59,287 nucleotides of DNA, from the NCBI GenBank assembly GCA_900095095.1, contig FMBT01000537.1, forward strand, positions 1 to 59,287, in the 5' to 3' direction. This stretch comes from Fragilariopsis cylindrus CCMP1102. Lineage: Eukaryota > Bacillariophyta > Bacillariophyceae > Bacillariales > Bacillariaceae. The notes beneath the pieces were generated by a model. The model was given only the letters and a program-made list of their open reading frames with translations, had not been told where the DNA came from and did no database searches. Of this stretch, positions 21,987 through 32,325 are shown in pieces. A program made the position numbers and the translations under genes. The stretch's first letter is position 1. Each line of letters begins with the position of its first letter.

Positions 21987-22627
21987 GATGGTGGTGCCGT
22001 TGCCGGTTTCGGTGTCGGTTTTCTTCGAACTATTTCTATAGATTAAGTATACAGTAGATGCTGTGACGTTATAAACGATTGATTCAAAGCAGAAATATAG
22101 GATGGTGATTATCTTATTATTACTACAGTACTTGTTGCCAGCGTCCGTATCTCCATTGTCTTTGTTGTTGTTGTTTTTGTTGATACGCCGTGCTTCAGCA
22201 TTTCTGTTAACATCTCGAGTAAGAAATACTCCAATTTTTTTTGTTTTCGTTCTGATGATTGCTCTTATAAATAGAGGAGACGACACGATAGTTTTTATTT
22301 GTTTGTAGTAGGTTGGAGTTGTGTGCAGACGAAGTTGTGTCGAGTAAGTCGTGTCAGTCAGTGCGTTCAGTCCTTTAAGTCTTTCCAGTCGTGCACGAAT
22401 AAATAAAACATCATCCAATTTTCAAATCAAATCACAAATAAATCACAAAAATTTCTTGCTGACCAAGCAAACGCAAACGACGAAGTAAGTCATTAGTAAA
22501 GCGAGAATCAAATCGAATCGAATCCCTCGAACATCGAATAATAAATCGCATCATTCTACTGTACTGTGACTAACTTGACATACAAGTACTGTAATAATAT
22601 TAATAGTTATAACAACAGGAAAATAAT
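21987..22627. other. Bidirectional promoter region
   Basis: Separates two divergent genes. The minus frame stays open from 21987 to 22418 without an ATG, probably because it is leader sequence. No clear TATA box or known motif is recognised. Confidence 0.4.
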
Positions 22628-23983
22628 ATGACAGTAGTGAAGAATAAACAGCGCCGTTATAATACTTCCTGTGTGATGATGAATATGACGATGAGGAAGA
22701 CTAATACGGGGACGACGTCGATGCCGAGGACGACGATGATTATCTTATTCTTTGTCGTGGCAATTATTGCGATGGTTGATTCTTTTATGCTAAATAGTCC
22801 ACGAAATTCCTGCTCATACACATTATATTCGTCCTGCTCGTCCTCATCCTCATCCTACTGCTCTACTACTACTACAACCTCGTCGTCATCACGGCAGATA
22901 TTGAAGAGTAGTAGCTCGCGTATTAATAGACGAACACGCCGATCATCATCATTAATACTACGGATGGCTTCGTCTTCTTCTTCTTCTTCGTCATTATCAT
23001 CGTCATCTGGAGGTAATGGAAATGACAATAAGAATAATGAGAATGAGAATATGATGGAGGTATTAAATGAGATACCATTTTTACCAAAAGAAGTCCTGTC
23101 GAAATTTGTAGCATCCATTGGTGGTCCATTAGCAGCAGCAAATATACAAGCAGGATATCAAGCGGGTATCATTTCCTTAGAGGAATTACAGGAGATACAA
23201 ACAAAATTACCAGAGATGGATATGGTGTCCAATAATAATAATAATGATGATAGTAATGATAGTGATAATGATGGTAATGGTATACAATCCATTGACGATA
23301 TTACCAAAAAATGGGAAGAGGCCTTCATTGGACAACCATGGTATATAAAAAAATTGGGTGCAGTATCATCCAAAACGATTGTACAATTAGTGGCAAAATT
23401 ACAACAACAAACATTCGAACAAGTCAATGCCATGACATATATTAATGACAGTGCCTTAATACTGATACAAAATAATGTCGAAGTAGTACAATTATTATCA
23501 CTATCATCGGAATCCGAATTAGAATTAGAATCCGAATCAAACGATGCCATTAACGACACTAATGACGTGATAAAATTAAAATTTAATAATACCAGAGCAA
23601 AATATGAATCGGATCGTAAAGTATGGAGTGCATCAATGGATGTCTTCGATGAAAGACGAACGATTACCGCTACTGCTACTACTGACAACACCAATAGTAA
23701 TAATAATGATGATAAGAATGATGCAGTAGCAGCATTATTATTAGCAGAAGGTATCGACGATAATGAGAATGAAAAAGTAACAGGAAATATTGGTATTACA
23801 ACAGTTGTGGATATTGATGTGGATGTGGATAACAACAACAATGAGAAGAAGAAGAAACAAAGCAATAGTAATAATAAAATTGGATTAGTCAATGCTTATT
23901 TTATACCGAATGAGGAAATTAAAATTTTAGTGGTGGAAATCAATGATATCATGTATAATATCACCTGGAAGGGACTGGAATGA
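22628..23983 (+). CDS. Ser/Asn-rich protein with a possible bipartite plastid-targeting leader, function unknown
   Basis: 451 residues. A basic N terminus is followed by a hydrophobic segment (TTMIILFFVVAIIAMVDS, about 35-52) and then Phe-Met, resembling the signal-peptide/transit-peptide junction (ASA-F type) of diatom plastid proteins. A Ser/Thr/Arg-rich stretch follows to about residue 125, fitting a transit peptide. The mature part has a helical region (LNEIPFLPKEVLSKFVASIGGPLAAANIQAGYQAG), a second (WYIKKLGAVSSKTIVQLVAKLQQQTFEQVNAMT), and a beta-rich end (NAYFIPNEEIKILVVEINDIMYNITW) interrupted by Asn/Asp repeats. I do not recognise the family. The start is the first ATG of the frame. 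Confidence 0.65.
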   Translation: MTVVKNKQRRYNTSCVMMNMTMRKTNTGTTSMPRTTMIILFFVVAIIAMVDSFMLNSPRNSCSYTLYSSCSSSSSSYCSTTTTTSSSSRQILKSSSSRINRRTRRSSSLILRMASSSSSSSSLSSSSGGNGNDNKNNENENMMEVLNEIPFLPKEVLSKFVASIGGPLAAANIQAGYQAGIISLEELQEIQTKLPEMDMVSNNNNNDDSNDSDNDGNGIQSIDDITKKWEEAFIGQPWYIKKLGAVSSKTIVQLVAKLQQQTFEQVNAMTYINDSALILIQNNVEVVQLLSLSSESELELESESNDAINDTNDVIKLKFNNTRAKYESDRKVWSASMDVFDERRTITATATTDNTNSNNNDDKNDAVAALLLAEGIDDNENEKVTGNIGITTVVDIDVDVDNNNNEKKKKQSNSNNKIGLVNAYFIPNEEIKILVVEINDIMYNITWKGLE

Positions 23984-24490
23984 ATGAATGAATGAATCCC
24001 TTAATACGCTACTTGATAAGTGCAATATCCTATATTATAATATTAAGTAGAGATGATGTCATGTTACGAAGACAACACATTGGGACGAATCACATCTTTT
24101 GAGTGAAAGTAAAAAAGGACTCACTACTCGACTCGGACTGACTCGGACACGGACTCGTTTTTTTAGCAACTCGCAACTTTGCATGTTTGCATACAGTGTA
24201 TATAGTACGTCTACCACAAGCTACATGTAGTAGAGAAAGATAATAGTAATTATTCAGTAACTTATTTATATATTATCATTCTCATTATTCTGTCTTAAAT
24301 GTGTATCTTTACTTTTTTGTCACTTCGATAGTATACGTGTATACTACTTGGTTTCTTACTATTTCCTTCTTTCCAAAATATTACCTGGCTCCTTCTTTGT
24401 TGGGCTTTACTAAATGTTTTGGGCATTACTAGATATTATTACTATCGGTTTGATTCTATTTCCGAGATGCTCTTCTATACTGGTATAACT
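23984..24490. other. Intergenic between convergent genes
   Basis: No gene seen. Contains a short GACTCG-rich run (about 24120-24155). Confidence 0.5.
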
Positions 24491-25373
24491 CTACCACAAA
24501 TTATTTGCTCCAATTCCACGATTTCTTCCATTATTTAACTTAGCATAGAGGATTCCGAGAAACATGACAGCAAAAAGGGAGACATTAAACCAAATATGAC
24601 CGCCGATGCTTGCAAACCACTTCGAGCAAAACAAAGGCTTTACCCAAATGACCACATTCATCAACGTAATAAGGAAGATATATTGGTAGAAGTATGGCCC
24701 AAGAAACGCTTTGAGTCGAATAACCACCTTGGTTGGTGGGACAAGTAACGCATGTGGCATATTGACGCATAGGTTAATTACAATATTGACATAGGTCAGC
24801 ACATAGACACCCTTCTTTAAGTATACCGCGAACAAGCTTGTAAAGAAGATATCAACAAGAATTGATACAATTAAAGCTAGTTTCTCATCTATACCTACAT
24901 TCTTCATAGTGTCATATACACCGTAGGCACCCATGGCAAGGATAACGAAAATAATTATCAACCCACCAGTAGTGATATCTATAGACGTATCAACTTTACC
25001 CATGTAGATTAATCCATGTGCAAGTCCGTGTACCACTAAATATCCAGACGATCCCCATGAGATTGGGACTTTCCAAATGGTCAAGGCCAAGTAGATGACG
25101 AGGGCAGCCATAGACCAGTCAAAGCCAAAGCAGGCAATTTGTGTTGGACTATCTGAGCCGTTCACTTTACCGTCCACCGATGGCAAATTGCAAAAACCAT
25201 TATCCATATACTGCTCATCAAAAATTGTCACCTTTCCTTCACTGTTAATCTGGTACAGCCAAGTGCCTAAGAATACGATGTTCAGAAGAGACCAAAAAAT
25301 GTCCGCATAGTAAGATTATTTGGCTTTCTTCTCCGGTTCCGTCAGAGTTGAGTTTTGGAATGTCAGTGTACAT
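24491..25373 (-). CDS. Multispan membrane protein of unknown family (one frame break near its start)
   Basis: The open frame 24491-25231 encodes 246 residues with about six hydrophobic spans, for example MAALVIYLALTIWKV, LIIIFVILAMGAYGVY, LALIVSILVDIFFTSLFAVYL, YVNIVINLCV, YIFLITLMNVVIWV and VSLFAVMFLGILYA. That frame begins with GTG and continues upstream without an ATG (DIFWSLLNIVFLGTWLYQIN, another span) until a stop at about 25318. An ATG at 25371-25373 in another phase gives MYTDIPKLNSDGTGEESQII and would join at about 25312-25318 if one or two bases were miscalled. No catalytic motif is seen; conserved-looking HGLAHGL and NMPHALL His residues stand out. Function unknown. Confidence 0.65.
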
Positions 25374-26696
25374 TGTTGTTGCTGGTTGTTGTGTTGTTCG
25401 TTGTTTGTTTTAGTTGTGTGTTACATTTATTTTGTGAGCTTAATGATCAAGAGTGTTTGAGTGTGGATACCATTTGAACGAACTGAAATTAATTTGTTCT
25501 CGTCGATGGGCGTATGCATGGCATCAGAGAAATATCATCCAATTAAAACAGAAATAAAATTAACAATTAGAAAAATACTCCCTGGTGCGCCAGGTGTTTT
25601 GGGATGTTGCATGGCAATCAGAGAAATATTCATCCAATTAAAATGTAAATAAAATCAACGATTAGAAAAATACTGCGTGGTAGGTGTTTCGGATGCTGTA
25701 TGGCATCAGAGAAATATCATCCAATTAAAATAAATATTAACAATTAAAGAAAAATACACAGAGGAAGTATAGCAGAGGGTTTAAGTACCAAGACTGCCGT
25801 ATCTACTAATTCTGTACCTCACTGTCTCACTGTCTCACTGTCACACTATCTCACTTTCACACTATCTCACTTTCACACTTCTTCTAAAGCATAGTGAAAA
25901 TCGCAAAGAGATGCGATTTGTATGTACTTTGTTTTGATTTGTGGTACTCCGCGGAAAAAGAGAGAAGGATATCGACTCAACTTCAACGACTACTTTATTA
26001 AAAAGGATTTTTAGTTTTTAGGATTTGTATTCTCGAAGTACTTTTGAAGTACAATGTAGAGTATGCTGACACTCGAGTTTTTAGAATTAGTACATCCCTT
26101 CTCGAAGTAAGTTATGCTGACTCACACTTGAGACGCAGGCAGCCAAGTGAGACCAGTACAGTAAAGTTATGCGTACTTGAAGTACAGTGCCGGAAGGTCG
26201 CTATTCCATGCTTGTTCTTCGAACTACTTTTTCTTCAAGCGAACCAAAACCGAAGTGACTAGTACCGTAGTCCAGTTCAGAGTAGATGTCATTGACATCT
26301 TGACATCTTGATATCTTACAGTTGTAATGTGGGCGATCGTCCAAAATCGTCATGAGATGTGAGGCGCGGCGTTCGACATTGAATAAATACGAAGTGCATA
26401 GCACTTTTCCCAATTTCAAGATACTTTTGCGGCCACAAAAGAGAAGTATAATTAGCCAATCGGTTCAATCACAAAAAAAAAATGAATATTCTGACATCAT
26501 TATTCTTCAAATAGGATAAAGGATAGACCAGCCTCGTTTAGAAAAAGTGCAGAAAATCTCAAAGTAAGTCAAGTCGCCCGAATTTTTCCTTTCTACAACT
26601 ACACATATTTTTTTGTCGGCTTTGAAAAATCTTTTGCGAGGCCAACTTCAACAAATCACCTACCAGCTCCTGCTCCTCTTCAAGTCACCGTTCATC
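25374..26696. other. Intergenic region with tandem repeats
   Basis: No supported gene. It holds a three-copy tandem repeat (25515-25760) and a run of CACTGTCTCACT-like units at about 25817-25880. Frames here have no coding character. Confidence 0.5.
25515..25760. repeat. Tandem repeat, three copies of about 90 bp
   Basis: Copies start at about 25515, 25609 and 25697. Each has GCATGGCATCAGAGAAATAT, then ATCCAATTAAAA, then a segment like AACAATTAGAAAAATACT; the first two are followed by a GGTAGGTGTTT-like stretch. The third is incomplete. Confidence 0.8.
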
Positions 26697-28049
26697 ATGA
26701 AAAGACAGATAATTGTCTCTTTGCTCGTTGGCACATCATTGGCGCTATTCTTGCAGCCGAATCTCTGCGGAGCCGAACCGATGGGCGGCAAAGGTAAAGG
26801 AGGAAACAAAAGGGGTGGAATGATGAAGGGCAAAGGTAAAGGAGGGGAAAAAGAAAGTAAAAAAAAGAAAGGAAAAGGAGGAAAAGAAAAGGGTGGCACT
26901 GTTCTTGTTGCTTCAGGTATCACTTCCGAGTTGGAGGTGGTTGCTTGTGATCCAGACACTGTCGAGATCCAGGGCGAGCGAGCTGCTGAAGCTGCGCCAG
27001 GTACCTTTTTTGTTTATGTTGCAGGCGATGTCCGTAGCTGCACAGGATGCAGCCCACTCTTCCGCAAGATCGTTTCGGTCGCGGATGGTGACACGGAAGG
27101 TACCAAGATTTTAACTACCACCTTTGCCTCTTTTGGAGAGATCATCGGAGTTGACTCAGTGGATGAAGCGGCAGTTGACGAGTTACTTGAGCCCCTAGCT
27201 GGCTGCAGCCACAGTGGTGGTGGACGCCGTGGGCTCTCTGATGTCACCGGACACCAAGATCATCGCAAGCTGCAACCCTTCCCATCCACTTGTGATGCTT
27301 GGCAACAGAAGAATAGCGACGGCCGTTGTACTTACACGGATTGTTTTGTTGGCGAAAATGGCAGTACAACCGACTGCTTCGTGTGCAAGGGCAACTGTGA
27401 CACTGGCTGTGGTAAGGGGGGGTCGAAATTCAATATTGACGGGAACTTTTTCGACTTTGGAGAAGCCTGCTGCATCCACGACCATTGCTACTCCAGCATA
27501 TTCGACAAGGGCACTTGTGACTCTTCGTTCTATGATGATATGAAGGATCAATGCGATAACGTTCCACTTGTCGTTGTTATACTCGAACCCAATCTCAGCC
27601 GGTTCCCTTGCGAGGTTTCGTCTACCTTGTTCTATTTCCGCGTCCAGCTCCCCACTGACGATGCTGCTAGCGAGGCGAAGAAAAAGCAAGATGATTACGA
27701 GAAGACGGCGGTGTGTGTGGCTCCGTGCCCCTCAACTCAGCAATCAGGAGGTCAAGGAACAACTCGCTTGGTTATCGACTTGCTCCAGTCCTCTGGTACC
27801 TTTCCAGTCGAGTACCAGATGTATCAAATTCCTGACCAGCTCTACATTACTTACGAGGGAACGAGAATCTTCGACACCAATGGTCTCGTCTCGGGTTCTC
27901 AAAGTGCCCAAGTGAGCTACTCGGGAGTTTCTACGCTTGTCGAGGTAACTATCTTCGCCCCGAATGACGGTACTGCGTGGGACGTTTTCGTTGGTTGCCC
28001 ATTCGATGATGATGACGATGATGACGATGATGACGATGATGACGTCTAA
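26697..28049 (+). CDS. Secreted phospholipase A2-like protein with Gly/Lys-rich and poly-Asp segments
   Basis: The ATG at 26697 opens a typical signal peptide (KRQIIVSLLVGTSLALFLQP, cleavage near CGAEP); the open frame extends upstream but this start suits best. Residues about 28-70 are Gly/Lys-rich (repeats of GKGKGG). A globular N-terminal region follows (VASGITSELEVVACDPDTVEIQG to SFGEIIGVDSVDEAAV). A Cys-rich part begins near residue 200 and contains GEACCIHDHCYSS (about 255-267), the CCxHDxCY signature of secreted phospholipase A2: the His-Asp pair, and Cys residues for disulfides. The Ca-binding loop is probably GNCDTGCGKGGSKFN. The last 13 residues are almost all Asp. Expected reaction: hydrolysis of phospholipid sn-2 esters outside the cell or in a vesicle. 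Confidence 0.78.
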   Translation: MKRQIIVSLLVGTSLALFLQPNLCGAEPMGGKGKGGNKRGGMMKGKGKGGEKESKKKKGKGGKEKGGTVLVASGITSELEVVACDPDTVEIQGERAAEAAPGTFFVYVAGDVRSCTGCSPLFRKIVSVADGDTEGTKILTTTFASFGEIIGVDSVDEAAVDELLEPLAGCSHSGGGRRGLSDVTGHQDHRKLQPFPSTCDAWQQKNSDGRCTYTDCFVGENGSTTDCFVCKGNCDTGCGKGGSKFNIDGNFFDFGEACCIHDHCYSSIFDKGTCDSSFYDDMKDQCDNVPLVVVILEPNLSRFPCEVSSTLFYFRVQLPTDDAASEAKKKQDDYEKTAVCVAPCPSTQQSGGQGTTRLVIDLLQSSGTFPVEYQMYQIPDQLYITYEGTRIFDTNGLVSGSQSAQVSYSGVSTLVEVTIFAPNDGTAWDVFVGCPFDDDDDDDDDDDDDV

Positions 28050-29413
28050 CAAAGGTGGTGCGGATTGGAAAAATAAAGTGAGGCTTATCTATTAACAACT
28101 AATTATTTTGGTAGTAAAAATTTTACAACTAGCCCTTGCGCGAGATATTTTTGATAGTAGAAGTATGTTAGTTGTGTTCGTTATATGAACTGTGGTGCTG
28201 GTAACTGTAAGTCGCAAATCGTCCGTTCTTTCTGTTTTGTACGTTGTTAATAGAGCATAATAAAAATAAAATTGGGTTCTTATCGATATTTATATGTCCC
28301 ATAGCTAGTACGTTCCATAATAGTCCTACTGTATGCACAAGAAGCCTAGCTATATTTCGCGAACTGTGCAATAATTCCTCAACTTTTGACTTGTTCGAAT
28401 ACAAGAACAAGTACGCCAGTCCCGTACTGCAGTACAGTACGTAATTATTTCCAGTCGCATTTCATGTTTAATAATTTTAAAACTAACAACCAATGATTTT
28501 ACAGTACAGTAAAACTGTCAACTAAATTTAGTTGCACTAAATTTAGCCGGAGCTGCTATGCGACTAAAGTAATTATGTGAATCATTCTTCTGGCTTACCT
28601 CGGTTTTGTTGAACACGTTTTTCTGGATCTATCTAAGTGTATATAGTTTCGTCAAAATAGGTTGATTGTTGTCAGTCGTGGCTAACTCGGGACTGAACTG
28701 ATGTGACCTATTATTGGTGGGTTGTGTATTCCGGACCACTTGTGTTCCGGGGTTCACTAGCCACTAAAGATACTAAAAGAGCTTCCTCCATCAAACCAAC
28801 TTTAGTTGGGTATAGTCCCATAAAATGTGTGGAATGTTGAAATGACTTCCGGTCATAGCGTGGGTGTGTTAAGCCAGGCTATGTGCACGGTAGTGAGACT
28901 CTAGTATTAGTGTAGCTAATGTGAAAGTTGAGAATGAAATATTTTGTGTTGCAACCTAGTTGTAGCTTCGGTGAAAGTTACGATTATTAGTTAACTGCTG
29001 ATTATTCTCTTTTCTTAATTTATGTATAGTTAAATTGTTGGTTCGCTTTGTGGTACAGAACCTTTAACAAGATGTTCGTTGGATACGTCGTGATTGTATA
29101 GGCGTGATCCTGGAGTCTACGATTTGTTCGGTGTAGATGGATGTCGGAATGGTTGAGTCAGGAGTGCTATTGTGGTAGCACGACTCTGGTCATGGTGGCG
29201 GTATATCAAAAATTTCTAATCTTCGTTTACCTCGTCGACAAGGTTGAAGTTGGAATTGATGTTTTGAATCCAGACTGCGCTGTGTAAGCGGAGGTTTTTG
29301 GCGTTGTCATCCTTTGCTGGAAACGCTAACTTGCCCAGGAGCTTGTCGATGCTGCTGTTGTCCTCTTCGGTCAATGCTTTGATCGTGTTCTTGCCGAGGA
29401 TCCAGACGTTTTT
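28050..29413. other. Intergenic / possible 3' end of the tyrosine-recombinase element
   Basis: No supported gene. From about 28540 onward base use resembles the adjacent element (CCGGA-rich). The 15-base string TGATGTTTTGAATCC at about 29257-29271 also occurs near 38821-38835, next to ORF1, and could mark element-specific repeats, but full terminal repeats could not be delimited by eye. Confidence 0.4.
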
Positions 29414-31012
29414 CTACTTCTTTAATACGTGGAAGCTGGGTGGTTTGTGGTTGTTGCAAGAGATTACTACGTTCATATGTGGAATGTAGATAAGCCATTG
29501 GTACACTTTGCCCTTGATGCTTTGTACCTGATTTCCCTTGATTTCCATTTGGCACAAGAGAGGAGCGGTGGTTGTGAAACAGCCTTCTCCGGTGAAGTTG
29601 CCAGCATTCTGGCCTTTGAAACAATCTGCGATGCCTGGACTGAGACCATGTTCGATTACTGCTGCGTCGTAATCTTTGTAGGCGAATCGTTCCGCTGCAT
29701 TGTTTCGTTTGAAGATGACCGAGATGGGCGTGTCATGCTTGGTGTAGTCGGGTAGAAATACCCTGTCGAGCCAATGAGATGGTACGGATGCTCCCACAAG
29801 CGCGAGCGCTGTTTCTAGCAATGCTCGCGGGTTGTCCTTTGGTAGGCATGTTAGGAGTGGTGGCTCCGGTTTTATGTTGGGGAATACGGTCCTGAACGTG
29901 TTCATTGCCTGGGCGGTTGAAATGCTGTGGTTCAAGTTGTGTGTTCCTAGGCCGTCCCACTCGAACAATTGATACAATCGTCTTCTAGCGGTGGGCTTTT
30001 TGACAGGTGCAGGTGCCTGACCGATAGGTTTATCGTTCGGAGTGACATTGTTGGCTAGTCGTGCATTCATTTCTGACCGTACTTCAGACATTAACCCCAG
30101 TGCGAAAGCTTGCAAGTGCGGATTTACGGTGACTGTTGCTGCACGTTTCTTGTCGGCAACGACGATACCATTGTCGACGTGTTCCGGAAGTGTTGCGCCT
30201 GTTGCTGCACGTTTCTTGTCGGGAATGATGACACCCTTGTCGACTAGATCCGGAAGTGTTCCGATGACACTCTTGCCGGTCTCGTCCGTGAGATCGACAG
30301 CCAGGAGTTCATTGTTAGCAGTTTGTAGTTTGCTGATGTGTTCCTGTGCTCTGTAATTCTGGAGTGTCATGTCCATTGCGACGACCATGACGTTGGTGGT
30401 GCTGATAGCCTTGGCGATCTTGGCATAGAATGTGCCGGGGAGTTGTTCGTTTTTGATGCGTTTCGCATCAGGTTCGATAGTAGCTCTGTTGTCTCGTTCC
30501 TCGGCTAACTTGTAGTCCACGTCCCCGAGGTGTTCCTTGGTGACCTGGGTACAACATTTACGGTTGAGTAACGAAGCAAGTTCGAAGTACGTATCATCGT
30601 CGAGGGCGGTGAAAGTGGGAATGTCAAACTTCATATTAGATTGAGTTGATAGCGCTATGGTGCAATTTGCCTTTTTGTTGTGTTCGAAATAGAATTTGTG
30701 TGCTCTTGCTGGTGAGTTGTACCAAAGGAGATTTGTGTAACTATCGAGTATATTTTGCTGTGTTAAAATCGGTTGCGTATTAGTCGCGACAATGTGTTGC
30801 GTTGTTGGTTTAGAAACGTCTAGTTTTCTTTTGTGTCCTGGGGTCAAGTTTGAGTTCAGGTTTTTCATTGTTACATGTTTTTGAGTGGCTAGAGAGTCCG
30901 TTGCGTTGCAATTCTTTGCTTGTTTATGCAACGGATCTGGCCTGGTGGGCAGAGTTGAAACGGTTGTTTCTATTTGTTCTAGCATGAGATTGGTAACGGA
31001 TTTATAACTCAA
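29414..31012 (-). CDS. Extra ORF downstream of the recombinase, unknown function
   Basis: About 532 residues; the frame opens with TTG and the first ATG is at codon 10 (MLEQIETTV). The N-terminal half is polar with Thr/Gln/Asn stretches. The middle contains two tandem copies of a 22-residue unit (TLPDLVDKGVIIPDKKRAAT, then TLPEHVDNGIVVADKKRAAT), matched by a 66-base duplication at about 30125-30255. The C-terminal part looks globular (YQLFEWDGLGTHNLNHSIST ... ASVPSHWLDRVFLPDY ... CFTTTAPLLCQMEIKGNQV). No nuclease, recombinase or zinc motif is recognised. Same strand as the recombinase and 147 bases downstream, so probably part of the element. Confidence 0.6.
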   Translation of the reverse strand: MSYKSVTNLMLEQIETTVSTLPTRPDPLHKQAKNCNATDSLATQKHVTMKNLNSNLTPGHKRKLDVSKPTTQHIVATNTQPILTQQNILDSYTNLLWYNSPARAHKFYFEHNKKANCTIALSTQSNMKFDIPTFTALDDDTYFELASLLNRKCCTQVTKEHLGDVDYKLAEERDNRATIEPDAKRIKNEQLPGTFYAKIAKAISTTNVMVVAMDMTLQNYRAQEHISKLQTANNELLAVDLTDETGKSVIGTLPDLVDKGVIIPDKKRAATGATLPEHVDNGIVVADKKRAATVTVNPHLQAFALGLMSEVRSEMNARLANNVTPNDKPIGQAPAPVKKPTARRRLYQLFEWDGLGTHNLNHSISTAQAMNTFRTVFPNIKPEPPLLTCLPKDNPRALLETALALVGASVPSHWLDRVFLPDYTKHDTPISVIFKRNNAAERFAYKDYDAAVIEHGLSPGIADCFKGQNAGNFTGEGCFTTTAPLLCQMEIKGNQVQSIKGKVYQWLIYIPHMNVVISCNNHKPPSFHVLKK

Positions 31013-31159
31013 ACAGTAGATTATATGAGGAAACGAGCTGACATAAAATAAAAACGTCGTGAAGCTGCATTTGGTACCTCAGTGTTTTGAGCGCGACTAG
31101 TTGTGAGCAAATTAGTTAGGGTAAATGTTTGTTTTTATATTAATTAAGTTCCTCGTTGT

Positions 31160-32325
31160 CTAATATAGGGGTCGGGATGGCGCGAAACCTATGTTATGGA
31201 AGAAAATGTTCTTGCCCATCGCTGTTGACAGGCCGGCTGAGAAAACAGCGATTTGTTCGTGGATGTAGTCGAGAAAAGTGTCGCTGCTCCAGCGTCCCAT
31301 TTTTCGAATCGTGTGCGTTGGGGTGTTGTGCAGGTGCATTGCCATCGCCCCTCCGGCGCGTAAGCTGTGCGAGCTTATTTGCGCTGCTTCAAACCTGTGT
31401 TTTTTCATGTCGAGATCGAGTACTGCCGCTTTGAGCGCGGAGTTTATTTCGGTTGCGCGCATTACTCTGCCTTGGCGAGTCGTGTGTTCGAAATACGTGC
31501 TAATGATAGTAGTCGGGACTGAAGTGTGAGCCGTGATGTGCTTGATTCTTCGAATTAGTGCTTTAATTGGGCATGTATCAGTGTTTGTTTTGAAATGATG
31601 TATTGCCTGATTTCGTTTGCCGTTTTTCTGATTCGATATTCGAAGAGTTGCTGCTGTGCATCTGATTAAAAGGGCGGCAATCGGGAGGTTGTGGTCGAGG
31701 ATGGTGTGTTTGTCCCATAGCGTGACGTCTTGTAATCGGAAAGCTTGTGTTAGCTTTTTGGTTGAGGCTGGAGTGTATGTGTACTCTCCGACCCGGAGTA
31801 GGAAGTAGAAAGCGATGATGGCTATATCTGCCACTGCTTTCTGTTTTTCGGTGCCCGTTAATGCGTAGTGATACATGTATCTCGGGACACTGATTGGTAC
31901 TGCTAATTTGAATTTTGCAGGGGGGTCGGATCGCCGGTAGCCTTCAATAAGTTGGCCGATTTTCTTATAATATTTTCCTTGCGAGTTAACCACCGGACTT
32001 TGTTCTCCGTCCAGTTCGAAACGCGCTGTGATGGCCCGAAGCGATACTTGGACTGTTTGCGCACGAACTTGTTGTTGGTGTCGTGAAACGCCTCCGGATC
32101 GCACATGTTGGGCGAAACTGACCAGCACTTCGATTTTATCTTGTTGTGTGAGTGTACTAAGCTTCTCGTCATAGGTAGGAAAGCAGATGGCGAGGTAATG
32201 GGTCCAAGCTTTCCAAAAACGTATTCTTTCGTTGGTAGTCGACGCCACGACTCCAAAGTCGATTGCTTCTTTAGCAGCTCCGAAGAGATTTTTGATGTAA
32301 CTTTGTTGCTGAGGTGGAACAGAGT
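31160..32325 (-). CDS. Tyrosine recombinase (phage-integrase family) of the DIRS-like element
   Basis: The open frame upstream of the GTG at 32248 reads on to about 32325 (NLFGAAKEAIDFGVVASTTNERIRF), so the real N terminus joins the RT-RNase H frame by a shift. The catalytic set is visible: first Arg in YFLLRVGEYTYTP, the HxxR box in ISSHSLRAGGAMAMHL, a Gly-Arg-Trp (MGRWSSD) and the nucleophile Tyr in FLDYIHEQIAVF. The N-terminal part (RFWKAWTHYLAICFPTYDEK ...) is the helical core-binding domain. Its role is to insert circular cDNA into the genome. The core looks intact. Confidence 0.88.

Noticed and set aside
23158..23892. Minus-strand 244-codon hydrophobic frame
   Set aside because: Antisense of the Asn/Asp/Ser-rich protein at 22628-23983; its Leu/Ser runs reflect the opposite-strand repeats.
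27195..27689. Minus-strand 164-codon frame over the phospholipase-like gene
   Set aside because: Antisense shadow; the plus frame has the signal peptide and CCxHDxCY motif.
29429..29755. Plus-strand frame opposite the extra ORF of the recombinase element
   Set aside because: Antisense of the 532-codon frame, with no motif of its own.
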